Below are positions 7,231 through 15,530 of a stretch of DNA of 64,000 nt, piece by piece (the first letter of the stretch is position 1; every line of letters starts with the position of its first letter). The stretch lies in NCBI GenBank assembly GCA_016717705.1, contig JADKFD010000023.1, forward strand, positions 43,396 through 107,395, in the 5' to 3' direction. The notes below the pieces were generated by a model, which worked only from the letters and a program-made list of their open reading frames with translations, searched no databases and was not told where the DNA came from. This DNA is from Rhodanobacteraceae bacterium. GTDB lineage: Bacteria > Pseudomonadota > Gammaproteobacteria > Xanthomonadales > SZUA-5. The position numbers and the translations under genes were made by a program.

Positions 7231-8799
7231 TCATACCCCCGCCTCCTCCACTGCCGCCGCTGCCGCCCGCGCGCGCGCCTTGAGCAGGCGGTTGGCGACG
7301 TCCAGCCAGGCCAGGGCGCTGGCTTCGAGGATGTCGGTGCTGGTGCCGCGACCGACGTGTTCGGTGCCGTCCCATTCGGCTTCCACGGTCGCCTGGCCCT
7401 GGGCGTCGGAGCCGAAGGAGATCGAGCGGATGTGGAAGCTGCGCAACACGATCTCGGCGCCGATGGCGCGCGAGAGCGCGCGGAACAGGGCGTCGACCGG
7501 GCCGTCCCCGACCGCGGCTTCGCAGACTTCGCCGCCGTCCGGGGTGACCAGGCGCACGCTCGCGGTGGGCATGCGCGATTCGCCGGTGGCACTCTGGATC
7601 GACAGGCTCTTCAGGATGAAGCTCGACGTGCTGCCGCCGGTGACGGCCAGCACCAGTGCCTCGATATCGGCGTCGTAGATCTCTTTCTTCTTGTCGGCCA
7701 GCGCCTTGAAGGCGGCGAACACCTTGTCGGTCTCGGCGTCGTCGAGGGCATAGCCCATGCGTGTCAGACGGTCCTTCAGCGCGTGGCGGCCGCTGTGCTT
7801 GCCAAGCACCAGTTCCGACTTGGTGATGCCGACATCCTCCGGATGCATGATCTCGTAGGTCTGGCGGTGCTTGAGCATGCCGTGCTGATGGATGCCGGCT
7901 TCGTGGGCGAAGGCGTTGTCGCCGACGATCGCCTTGTTGCGCTGCACCTGCTGGCCGGTGATCGACTGCAGCAGGCGTGAAGTCGGATACAGCTTGCGCG
8001 TGTCGATGCCGGTGTGCAGCCCGAAGCGCTCCTGGCGCGTGCGCAGCACCATGACGATCTCTTCCAGCGCGGCATTGCCGGCGCGTTCGCCGATGCCGTT
8101 CATGGTGCACTCGACCTGGCGCGCGCCGCCTTCCAGCGCTGCCAGCGAATTGGCGACCGCCAGCCCCAGGTCATTGTGGCAGTGGCAGCTGAAGATCACG
8201 CCCTCGGCACCGACCACTTCGCGCTTGAGGCGTGCGAACAGTGCGCGCACTTCCTCGGGTGTGCTGTAGCCGACGGTGTCCGGCACATTCAGCGTGGTCG
8301 CGCCGGCGGCGATTGCGGCGCTGAAGATTTCGACCAGGTATTCAGGCTCCGTGCGGATCGCGTCCTCGGCCGAAAATTCGACATCATCGACGTACTGGCG
8401 CGCCAGCGATACCGCGGCAACCGCGGCGTCGAGCACCTGGCTCCGGTCCATGTTCAGCTTGTGCAGCCGATGCAACGGGCTGGTCGAGATGAAGGTGTGG
8501 ATGCGCGGGCGCTCGGCCTTTTCGATCGCGCGGGCGCAGGCCTCGACGTCACCGCGGGTGGCGCGGGCGAGGCCGGCGATCGAGGCGCCGCGCACTTCGC
8601 GGGCGATGCTGGCGACCGCGGCAAAATCATCCGGGCTGGCCGACGGGAAACCGGCTTCGATCACGTCGACGCCAAGCTCGGCGAGCGCGTGCGCCAGTCG
8701 GCGTTTGCCGCGCGGGTCCATCGAGAACCCGGGAGCCTGCTCGCCGTCGCGCAAGCTGGTGTCGAAGACAATGACGCGGTTGCTGTCCTGTACTGCCAT
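7231..8799 (-). CDS. leuA: 2-isopropylmalate synthase LeuA
   Basis: Condenses 2-oxoisovalerate with acetyl-CoA, the committed step of leucine synthesis. The start at 8799 (MAVQDSNRVIVFDTSLRDGE) places the catalytic-barrel motif DTSLRDGEQAPGF at residues 12-24. Metal-binding SCHCHNDLGLAVANS, the NGIGERAGNAALEE segment and the GDNAFAHEAGIHQHG region follow. The C-terminal regulatory domain, which binds leucine in the family, occupies roughly the last 140 residues. 522 residues is usual for the long bacterial form. It is preceded by a leucine-rich leader peptide and a strong hairpin, so attenuation is expected. Confidence 0.97.
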   Translation of the reverse strand: MAVQDSNRVIVFDTSLRDGEQAPGFSMDPRGKRRLAHALAELGVDVIEAGFPSASPDDFAAVASIAREVRGASIAGLARATRGDVEACARAIEKAERPRIHTFISTSPLHRLHKLNMDRSQVLDAAVAAVSLARQYVDDVEFSAEDAIRTEPEYLVEIFSAAIAAGATTLNVPDTVGYSTPEEVRALFARLKREVVGAEGVIFSCHCHNDLGLAVANSLAALEGGARQVECTMNGIGERAGNAALEEIVMVLRTRQERFGLHTGIDTRKLYPTSRLLQSITGQQVQRNKAIVGDNAFAHEAGIHQHGMLKHRQTYEIMHPEDVGITKSELVLGKHSGRHALKDRLTRMGYALDDAETDKVFAAFKALADKKKEIYDADIEALVLAVTGGSTSSFILKSLSIQSATGESRMPTASVRLVTPDGGEVCEAAVGDGPVDALFRALSRAIGAEIVLRSFHIRSISFGSDAQGQATVEAEWDGTEHVGRGTSTDILEASALAWLDVANRLLKARARAAAAAVEEAGV

Positions 8800-8823
8800 G
8801 ACTCTCTCCGATGCCCATAAAGC

Positions 8824-8860
8824 GAAAGCCCCGCCCTCGTGACCGAGGTGCGGGGCTTTC
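8824..8860 (-). terminator. leu operon attenuator hairpin
   Basis: On the minus strand GAAAGCCCCGC pairs with GCGGGGCTTTC, and the inner CCTCG pairs with CGAGG; a short T-containing stretch follows, 25 bp before the leuA start. It sits just after a leucine-rich leader peptide. The 5' half (CCGCACCTC) can pair instead with GAGGTGTGCGG near the end of the leader coding region, with a two-base bulge, giving a plausible antiterminator. The alternative pairing is inference from complementarity. Confidence 0.8.
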
Positions 8861-8891
8861 AGGTTTGTCGCTTCCTGTTGCCTTGGGTCTG

Positions 8892-8969
8892 TTAGACCCG
8901 CTGGCAGCCGCACACCTCGCGTGAGCGCAGAAGAAGTCGAAGCGCCAGGAGCGCTGCGGCTGCGTTCAT
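8892..8969 (-). CDS. leuL: leu operon leader peptide LeuL
   Basis: A 25-codon open frame ending in TAA whose middle reads LLALRLLL, six leucine codons within eight. It lies about 90 bp upstream of leuA on the same strand and is followed by the attenuator hairpin. This is the classical layout for control by ribosome stalling: when charged tRNA-Leu is scarce the ribosome pauses in the Leu run and favours the antiterminator. Two further in-frame ATG codons at 8984 and 8993 give slightly longer versions, and no strong Shine-Dalgarno sequence decides between them. A small GGGTCT-AGACCC hairpin covers the stop codon. The gene is too short for routine gene calling. Confidence 0.82.
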   Translation of the reverse strand: MNAAAALLALRLLLRSREVCGCQRV

Positions 8970-9001
8970 GTTGCGGTGCGGCATGGAATTCATGGATGTG
9001 A

Positions 9002-9030
9002 GAGTGCATGCGTCGAGGTTGAGATGTCAA
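9002..9030 (-). promoter_or_regulatory. Candidate leu operon promoter
   Basis: A perfect TTGACA at 9030-9025 on the minus strand lies about 30-60 bp upstream of the possible leader starts. At 17 bp spacing the -10 hexamer would be GCACTC, a poor match. The position is right for a leader transcript but only the -35 box supports it. Confidence 0.35.
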
Positions 9031-9043
9031 CCCTACGAAGGTC

Positions 9044-9221
9044 TGGGTTGTTCCTGGTTTCCGGTTTCGGTTGTCGGTAATGGGGCTGGTGTTGATCGAA
9101 AGGCATCGCGCGCGAGCGCGCCCTACAACCCCAGGCAAGACCTCGCAGGATTCGTAGGAGCGCGCTCGCGCGCGATGCCCTTGATCCAACCCACAACCGA
9201 CAACCGACAACCGACAACACC
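9044..9221. repeat. Composite element: twin REP palindromes with GGTTGTC-type heptamer arms
   Basis: The right arm at 9190-9221 is a tandem of ACCGACA 7-mers; the left arm at about 9044-9083 is a degenerate complement (GGTTTCC, GGTTTCG, GGTTGTC). Two REP palindromes face each other inside: GCATCGCGCGCGAGCGCGCC at 9103-9127 and its inverse GTAGGAGCGCGCTCGCGCGC at 9153-9178. The whole can fold as a nested hairpin. It fills the space between the leu leader promoter region and the divergent gene at 9301. Confidence 0.8.
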
Positions 9222-9300
9222 CGCCTTCCGGCACGGGCCGGCATTCATCGACGCCGCCTAGAATCGCGCGCCCCGCAACGCGACCAGCCGACTCGATCCG

Positions 9301-11535
9301 ATGCAACGCATTGCAATAGTTTGCGTCGCGACGCTGCTCGGCGCCTCGGCGCTGGCTGCCAAGCACAAACTGGTCATCGACGGCGTGGTCGACGATGCCG
9401 CGTGGGCCAAAGCCCAGGTTTTCCGCGACTTTGTGGTGGTCGAGCCGTACACGCTGGCGCAGCCGACGCATCCCACCGAGGCCTTGTTGCTGTCGACTCC
9501 GCAGGGTATCGCCATCGCATTCCGCTGCAGCCAGCCGGCTGGCGTTCCCCGGCTGAAATCACGCACGCCGCGCGATGCCGACATCCCCGGCGATCGTGTA
9601 AACGTATTCATGGATTTCAATGGTGATGGCGAGACCGCCTACAACTTCACCATCGCGCTGTCCGACTCGATCCAGGACGCGACGATCACCAACGAGAACT
9701 ACTACAGCCCGGACTGGGATGGCGACTGGCAGCACGGCGTCGCGCAGACCGACGACGGCTGGAGCGCCGAATTCCTGATTCCGTGGACGGTGGCGTCGAT
9801 GAAGGGCAGCGGCACGCCGCGGCGCACCATCGCGCTGATGTTCGACCGCGTGCTCGGCCACAGCAGTGAACGCAGCGGTTTTCCGGCAGCCAGCTTCACG
9901 CGACCGCGCTTCGTCTCCGAGTACCACAAGGTCGAAATCCAGCAGTACCAGGCCTCGGCTTTCCATGTGTTCCCATACATTTCAACCAGTTATGACTTGG
10001 TAGGCAATGCAGGCGACGGCAAGGCGGGCGCCGACCTGTACTGGAAGCCTTCCGGCGACCTGCAGCTGACCGCGGCGCTCAACCCCGATTTCGGCCAGGT
10101 CGAGGCCGACGAACTGGTGGTCAATTTCGACGCCATCGAGACTTTCTTTTCCGACAAGCGCCCGTTCTTCACCGAGAACCAGGGTCTGTTCGATCTGCGC
10201 ACGCCGGATAACGGCCTTCTGATCTACACGCGGCGCATCGGCGGTCCGCGTGACGACGATGGCGCGGGCGCCGCGGAGATCGATGTCGCGCTCAAGCTCA
10301 ACGGCTCGGCGCTGGGCTTCGATTACGGTGTCATGACCGCGCAGGAATCCCAGTACGCCAGCGACATCGGCAGTCTGTTTTACGCGCAGCGGCTGTTGCG
10401 CACCGGCGAGAACTTCAGTGTGGGGTACCTCGGCACCTGGACCGATCGCCCATTCCTGGACCGCGAGGGATTGGTCAACGCGGTGGACGGCAACTGGCGT
10501 GCCAATGAGCAGTGGGCGGTGACCGGACAAGCGATCTTCAGCGGTATCGACCAGCCAGATGGCGACAAGGATGGTGCCGGCCTGTGGACGCGCATCGATT
10601 ACACGCCGAACCCAGCCTGGCGCCAGGAACTCGAGCTGACCCACTTCGATCGTGAGCTCGATTTCAACGACATGGGCTACCAGCGCCGTGCCAGCCTGAA
10701 CGAAGCCGAGTGGACGGGCGAAAATCAACAGACCATCGACGACGAGACGTCGCTGCTGCGGGGCAAGATCTGGCGCCTGGAATTGCAGGCGCGCAGCAAC
10801 GATTCCGGCGACCGCCTGCCCGATGTGCTGGTCCTCGACCACACCCTGCAGTTTCGCGACGGTAGCGAGGTGTTGCTGGATTTCTATCGTGAATCATCGG
10901 GTTACAACGATCTGATTGCGCGCGGCAATGGCCTGGTGCGGCTGCCGGCGCGCAACCAGTACTACGCCGAGTACGAGTCGCGGCGCATCGGTCGCTGGCA
11001 ATTCGAACTGGCCGGCCGCATCTACCAGGAAGGCCTGGACGGGTACGCGAGCGAGGCGCGCGCAGAACTGGCTTTCTTCGCCAGCGACACCTTGACTGCC
11101 GACGGCAGCCTGTCCTTCACCGACAGCGACGACTGGCTGATCTGGGAGCAGGACACCCTGTTCGCGCGTTTCGAGCGCCAGCAACTGACCACCGAGGTGA
11201 ACCTCAACTGGTTTCCGGCGCCGCGTCACGAGGTGCGCGTCAAGCTGCAGTGGCTGGCGTTGGCTGCGCAGGACGCTAGGCCTGAGCGCATCGGCGCGGG
11301 CGGCGACCTGCAGCCGAGCACCGATGTCATCGAGGATTTCACCGTCAACAATCTGGGCCTGCAGATCCGCTACCGCTGGGAATTCGCGCCGCAGTCGGAT
11401 TTCTACGTGGTCTACGGGCGCGGCGGATTCATCGAGTTGCAGGACGACCGCAGCGATTTCGGCGAACTGCTCGACGCGGCGCTGTCCCTGCGCGATTCCG
11501 ACCAGCTGCTGGTCAAGGTGCGCAAGCGGTTTTGA
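9301..11535 (+). CDS. CBM9-like / DUF5916-type outer-membrane barrel protein
   Basis: 744 residues with an N-terminal signal peptide (hydrophobic run ending near ASALAA, about residue 19). Residues 25-200 resemble a family-9 carbohydrate-binding (DOMON-like) domain, with IDGVVDDAAWAKA and a Trp/Asp-rich core. The rest alternates short amphipathic strands and ends in KVRKRF, with a terminal Phe, which fits an outer-membrane beta-barrel. The combination matches proteins annotated DUF5916, common in Xanthomonadales and Bacteroidetes; no enzymatic activity is established for them to my knowledge. A role in surface binding or glycan/peptide uptake is inferred only. It is monocistronic and divergent from the leu operon. 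Confidence 0.75.
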   Translation: MQRIAIVCVATLLGASALAAKHKLVIDGVVDDAAWAKAQVFRDFVVVEPYTLAQPTHPTEALLLSTPQGIAIAFRCSQPAGVPRLKSRTPRDADIPGDRVNVFMDFNGDGETAYNFTIALSDSIQDATITNENYYSPDWDGDWQHGVAQTDDGWSAEFLIPWTVASMKGSGTPRRTIALMFDRVLGHSSERSGFPAASFTRPRFVSEYHKVEIQQYQASAFHVFPYISTSYDLVGNAGDGKAGADLYWKPSGDLQLTAALNPDFGQVEADELVVNFDAIETFFSDKRPFFTENQGLFDLRTPDNGLLIYTRRIGGPRDDDGAGAAEIDVALKLNGSALGFDYGVMTAQESQYASDIGSLFYAQRLLRTGENFSVGYLGTWTDRPFLDREGLVNAVDGNWRANEQWAVTGQAIFSGIDQPDGDKDGAGLWTRIDYTPNPAWRQELELTHFDRELDFNDMGYQRRASLNEAEWTGENQQTIDDETSLLRGKIWRLELQARSNDSGDRLPDVLVLDHTLQFRDGSEVLLDFYRESSGYNDLIARGNGLVRLPARNQYYAEYESRRIGRWQFELAGRIYQEGLDGYASEARAELAFFASDTLTADGSLSFTDSDDWLIWEQDTLFARFERQQLTTEVNLNWFPAPRHEVRVKLQWLALAAQDARPERIGAGGDLQPSTDVIEDFTVNNLGLQIRYRWEFAPQSDFYVVYGRGGFIELQDDRSDFGELLDAALSLRDSDQLLVKVRKRF

Positions 11536-11612
11536 AGATTCGGGAATCCACGCAAAGAGATCGTAGGCCCGGCGTCGCTGCGCGCGGAAAGGTTGTGAGT
11601 TGTGCTGGCGCT

Positions 11613-11640
11613 TGATCGCGGAATAAATCCGCTCCCACAG
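11613..11640. repeat. REP-like repeat, GTGGGAGCGGATTTATTCCGCG family
   Basis: The complement strand reads GTGGGAGCGGATTTATTCCG followed by CG. Related copies lie at 43783-43836 and about 16834-16858. It sits in the convergent gap between the gene ending at 11535 and tyrA, where a palindrome could serve as a shared transcript end. Confidence 0.6.
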
Positions 11641-11648
11641 GAAAGCGA

Positions 11649-12774
11649 TCAGCGCCCCGCCTGCCCGCGCGCACTCAGATAGCCGCGCCCGCGCTCCATC
11701 ATCGCGACAAAACCGATCTCGTCGCCCTCGTCGATGCAGCGCGTCAGCTCTTCGACCGCCCGCTTGAGCGCCCCGAGCGCTTCGCCGCGCCAGGCGTTCA
11801 GGCTCTGGATTTCGTAATACAGGCGCGGATTTTCGTTGGCGACGCCGCTGGCGATCTTCAGCTGGCGGTCGAAGGTGGTGCTCGACATCTGCGCCAGTTT
11901 CGGTGCCGCTTCGCCGGAAGTTGGCCAGCGCGGTGAAGAACGCAATGTTCAGCGCGTGGCTGAGGCCCAGTACATAGGCAATCAGATGATCGTGCTCGGC
12001 GAGCGGCATCTCGACCGCTTGCACCATGGTCTCGGCAAACAGCGTGCGCGCCTCCTTCACCACTTCCGGCGCGCCGACCGGCATGAAGATCACGTGGCGG
12101 TCCGACAACAGCTCAGTATCCGGGCCGAACATCGGATGCACCGAGCAGATGCGCAATCCGGCCGCGGCGCAGGCCTTCAGACCTTCGGTCAGTGGCGTCT
12201 TCAGCGAACCGATGTCGAACACCATGCCCTTGGGTTGGCGCTGCGCCAGTTCCAGCAGAATCTCGTTGCTGCGCCGCAAAGGCGCAGCGACCACGATCAG
12301 GTCTTGATCGAGAGCGCTCGCACGCCAATCGGCGTGCACCACCACGCCCTCTGGCGCGCCGCTGGGGTCGGCGACTTCGACGTCGAATCCCTGCGCGGCG
12401 AGGAAGCGCACAAACCAGCGGCCCATGCGGCCGTTACCGCCGATGATCAGCGCGCGCCGCCCGCCACCCTGACCGGCCAGCCGCACGCGATCCTGCTCTT
12501 GCGTGGTGAGTGAGGACTCGATCAGCAGTTTCAGCACCTGCTCGGCGATATCGGCATCCAGGCCGGCGTCTTGCGCGCGCTCACGCACATGCGCAATGAC
12601 CTCGCGCTCGCGCTGGAAATCGCGCAACTGCTTGCCCTGGGCGTGTTTCCAGCGGCCGATCTCTGCCACCAGCGCCTGGCGCTTTGCGATTGCAGCGATC
12701 AGGTCGGCATCAACGGTATCGAGTTCAGCGCGGAGTTCGGAGAGGGGGCGCGGGGCGCTGGGAGCGTCGGTCAT
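11649..12774 (-). CDS. tyrA: Chorismate mutase / prephenate dehydrogenase TyrA (one frameshift)
   Basis: A bifunctional cytoplasmic enzyme of tyrosine synthesis. The N-terminal 90 residues form an AroQ-type chorismate mutase (LRAELDTVDADLIAAIAKR, then QREREV). The NAD-binding prephenate dehydrogenase domain starts at LIIGGNGRMGRWF and continues with SVHPMFGPD and LSHALNIAFF. At about 11922 the frame breaks after TALANF. One extra C makes the sequence read RRSG, whereas the neighbouring frame continues correctly with GEAAPKLAQMSSTTFDRQLK to the stop at 11649. The repaired product is about 374 residues, the size of E. coli TyrA. I treat the shift as a likely sequence error because both halves are intact. 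Confidence 0.9.
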
Positions 12775-12798
12775 GGACGAGGACTTTGGAGGGGATGG

Positions 12799-12994
12799 GT
12801 GAAACGTGAAACGTTAAACGTGAAGTGTGGAACACCCAACCCACTCGGCGAGAAGGTCAGGGCGTCCATCGATAGGGAAAAACTTGCGTACCCTGCGGTC
12901 CGGCGCGAGCCTTTCACGTTTCACGTTTCACGTTTCACGTTTCACGTTTCACGTTTCACGTTTCACGTTTCACGTTTCACGTTTCACGTTTCAC
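12799..12994. repeat. Heptamer-armed inverted element with long TTTCACG array
   Basis: The left arm at 12799-12826 is four GTGAAAC-type 7-mers. The right arm at 12912-12994 is about twelve nearly perfect copies of the complementary TTTCACG. An 85-bp interior separates them. The element lies between the divergently oriented ends of tyrA (start 12774) and the CBS gene (stop 13007), about 13-25 bp from each. The right arm is the longest perfect tandem array in the window. Confidence 0.9.
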
Positions 12995-13006
12995 CGCTCT
13001 TCCGCT

Positions 13007-13438
13007 TCACCCGGCTATGTACTGCTTCAACTGCTCGACCTCGCCCTCCAGCCCTTCGATGATCGAGCGCACCAGATCGCCGATCGAGAGCATGCCGACC
13101 ACCTTGCCGTCGTCGACCACCGGCAGATGGCGGATGCGCCGGTCGGTCATCAGGCGCATGCATTCCTTGGTGCGTGACTTGGAGGACACCGTCACCAGTG
13201 GCGCCGGGGTCATGATCGCCGAGATTGGCGTGTCCTTGGACGAGCGGCCCTTGAGGATCACCTTGCGCGCGTAGTCGCGCTCGCTGAGGATGCCCACCAG
13301 TCGGTCGCCCTCCATGACCAACAGCGCACCGACGCCCTTGTCAGCCATCAGCTGGATCGCGTCGATCACCGGGTCTTCCGGGCGCAATCGATAAAGATCC
13401 TGACCTTTGAGCGCGAGCAACTGGCTGACTGGGACCAT
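13007..13438 (-). CDS. CBS-domain pair protein
   Basis: 143 residues consisting of two tandem CBS domains (roughly 10-65 and 75-135), with GVGALLVMEGDRLVGILSE and RRIRHLPVVDDGKVVGMLS as the characteristic strand-helix pairs. CBS pairs bind adenine nucleotides and act as energy or redox sensors; stand-alone versions like this have no assigned partner. I choose 13438 as the start because GGAG lies at proper spacing upstream; an 8-codon longer form starts at 13462. The tail EGLEGEVEQLKQYIAG is predicted helical. Confidence 0.9.
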   Translation of the reverse strand: MVPVSQLLALKGQDLYRLRPEDPVIDAIQLMADKGVGALLVMEGDRLVGILSERDYARKVILKGRSSKDTPISAIMTPAPLVTVSSKSRTKECMRLMTDRRIRHLPVVDDGKVVGMLSIGDLVRSIIEGLEGEVEQLKQYIAG

Positions 13439-13524
13439 TGTGCATCTCCGGTGAAGAACCACGGCACGCCAATATTTTCACGCGCTGACCCAGTGTGCAA
13501 ACGATTTGCGGTGGAATCGTGAAG

Positions 13525-14904
13525 TCAGCCGTAGCGCTGCTGCAGATAGGCAAACGCCGCACGCAAACCCTGGCAGTCGCCGCCGGCCGGTCGGCCCGGG
13601 CGGCCTTCGCTCCAGCAGTAGGTGTCGAGATGCATCCACGGGATGTGTTCGGGCACGAAGCGCTTCAGATACAGCGCGGCGGTGATGGCGCCGGCCATGC
13701 GCGAGCCGCCGGAATTGTTGATGTCGGCGATCTTGCTGTCGATCATGCTGGCGTAGTCGTCCCACAGCGGCATCGGCCACAGCGGGTCACCCGCTTCGCG
13801 CCCCGCGGCGATCAGGTCCAGCGACAACTCCTCGCGGTTGCAGAACAGCGCCGGCAGGTCCGGGCCCAGCGCGATGCGCGCGGCGCCGGTCAGCGTGGCG
13901 AAATCGAAGATCAGTTCCGGCGTCGATTCCGCGGCGTAGCTCAGTGCATCGCACAGGATCACGCGACCTTCGGCGTCGGTGTTGCCGATCTCGACGGACA
14001 GTCCGGCGCGTGTCGCAATCACCTCGCCGGGTCGGTACGCATTCGGGCCGATCGCGTTCTCGACGGCGGCGACCAGCAGTTGCAGTTGCACCGGCAGGCC
14101 GGCGTCCATGATCAGCTGCGCCAGCTGGATGGCGACCGCCGCGCCGCCCATGTCCTTTTTCATCGCCGCCATGCCATCGCCGGCCTTGATGTTCAGGCCT
14201 CCGGTGTCGAAACACACGCCCTTGCCGAGGATCGCGACGCGCGGATGGTGCGGGTCGCCCCAGGTCAGTTCGATCAGGCGCGGTGCGCGATGACTGGCAC
14301 GGCCGACGGCATGAATTGCGGGGAAGTTGTTCTGCAGCAGTTCTTCGCCGACGAAACAGTTGAGTTCTGCGCCGTGAGTGGCGGCGAGGGCAGCGATCAC
14401 CGTCTCCATCTGCTCCGGACCGAGATCTTCGGTCGGCGTGTTCACCAGATCGCGCGCGGCGTGGACAGCTGCGGCAATCCGGCTGATGTCGGCGCGCAAG
14501 GTGGCGTCGTCGAGCAGCAGACGCGCGCAGGCGCGAGCGGCCTTGGGCTTGTAGCGCAGGAACTGGTAGGCGCCGAGCGCAAAGCCGAGCGCCAGGCGCT
14601 GGCGGGTGCCGGCTGGCAGGTCGGCGGACAGGGTGTAGGCCAACGGCGGCAAGGTCAGCGCCGCGTTGCCGAGCGCCCAGATATCGTCCAGTTGGCGTGC
14701 GCCTGCGACCACTCCGCTGAGCTGGCCATCGGCGTTGAAGCGCAGCGCCTGGGTATAGCGCTTGCCTTCGAAGCGCTGTGCGGCCAGCTGTGCCTGGGTG
14801 GCCGCATCCTGCTCGCCGAACCACTGGCTGTAGGCCGATTCCAGTATCAACTCGATCGGCACCGCGGCGGTGTCGGCAGCAATCAGGATCGAGTCGATAC
14901 TCAT
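13525..14904 (-). CDS. Leucyl aminopeptidase family M17 protein
   Basis: A cytoplasmic di-zinc or di-manganese exopeptidase removing N-terminal residues from peptides. Metal and catalytic residues are visible in GKGVCFDTGGLNIKAGDGMA, KKDMGGAA and the family signature NTDAEGRVILCDAL. The N-terminal domain (residues 1-150) is the usual poorly conserved part. 459 residues is near the family norm. Substrate preference cannot be read from sequence, so I do not call it PepA. It is followed closely by a VanZ-like gene upstream on the same strand. Confidence 0.9.
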   Translation of the reverse strand: MSIDSILIAADTAAVPIELILESAYSQWFGEQDAATQAQLAAQRFEGKRYTQALRFNADGQLSGVVAGARQLDDIWALGNAALTLPPLAYTLSADLPAGTRQRLALGFALGAYQFLRYKPKAARACARLLLDDATLRADISRIAAAVHAARDLVNTPTEDLGPEQMETVIAALAATHGAELNCFVGEELLQNNFPAIHAVGRASHRAPRLIELTWGDPHHPRVAILGKGVCFDTGGLNIKAGDGMAAMKKDMGGAAVAIQLAQLIMDAGLPVQLQLLVAAVENAIGPNAYRPGEVIATRAGLSVEIGNTDAEGRVILCDALSYAAESTPELIFDFATLTGAARIALGPDLPALFCNREELSLDLIAAGREAGDPLWPMPLWDDYASMIDSKIADINNSGGSRMAGAITAALYLKRFVPEHIPWMHLDTYCWSEGRPGRPAGGDCQGLRAAFAYLQQRYG

Positions 14905-14935
14905 CAGGCGCTCTCCAGGCGATCAGGCCTGCATG

Positions 14936-15328
14936 TTACCGCGTGGCGCTGCTCGCGAGTCGCCGCTCGAATACGACCAAAGTCCGACCCAATGGGCTGC
15001 GCAGCAACAGCCAGCCGATGCCGATGCCGACCAGGTCGGCGACCAGGTCGGCCCATTCGGCGCTGCGCGGCGGCAGCACCGACTGCAGGCATTCAATCGC
15101 TGCGCCGTAGCTGATCAGGGCGGTCACCACCCACCAGCGCTGGCGCAGGCCAGTGCCCACGAGCTGGCCGAAATAGAGCATCAGGACGATATAGGCGAAT
15201 GCGTGATTCAGCTTGTCGCTGTTGGGCAAATCGATCTCCGGGCCGCGCAGCGGCAGCAGGGAGAGGGCGGTGATCAGCGCCAGCAAGGCGATGCCGAGCG
15301 ACCACCAGAGCGTACGCAGTTTGGGCAT
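14936..15328 (-). CDS. VanZ-like membrane protein
   Basis: About 130 residues with four hydrophobic segments. The stretch LPNSDKLNHAFAYIVLML and the later ECLQSVLPPRSAEWADLVAD match the VanZ-like pattern of acidic and polar residues at helix starts. VanZ-like proteins are small membrane proteins of unclear function. The start at 15328 (MPKLRTLWWS) is preferred; a GTG at 15361 gives 11 extra residues. It lies 31 bp upstream of the aminopeptidase gene and may be cotranscribed with it. Confidence 0.75.
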   Translation of the reverse strand: MPKLRTLWWSLGIALLALITALSLLPLRGPEIDLPNSDKLNHAFAYIVLMLYFGQLVGTGLRQRWWVVTALISYGAAIECLQSVLPPRSAEWADLVADLVGIGIGWLLLRSPLGRTLVVFERRLASSATR

Positions 15329-15361
15329 GGGGAAACGGGGATGAGAGCGGGCGACGCGCAC

Positions 15362-15530
15362 GTGTTAGACGGTCAACTCGGCGCGCCTCCGTTTATGCGG
15401 GCGCACCAAACATACATCGGGCGACGCAAAGGCCGGCTTGGCCAGGGCCCGCTCTTCTTTGCTCCTGCAACGACCGGAGGCAGAATCAGATCAGCGCTTG
15501 GCGGCAAGCCGGCGCACTCCAGATTGCGGG
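15362..15530. repeat. Spacer with one GGCTTGCC-type REP copy
   Basis: At 15494-15522 GGCGGCAAGCCGGCGCACTCC matches the outer halves of the twin element at 3905-3988. The rest shows no gene and no clear promoter. Confidence 0.55.

Noticed and set aside
12571..13062. A plus-strand frame encoding FHVSRFT repeats over the TTTCACG array.
   Set aside because: It only translates the DNA tandem repeat; there is no supporting start and it overlaps tyrA in antisense.
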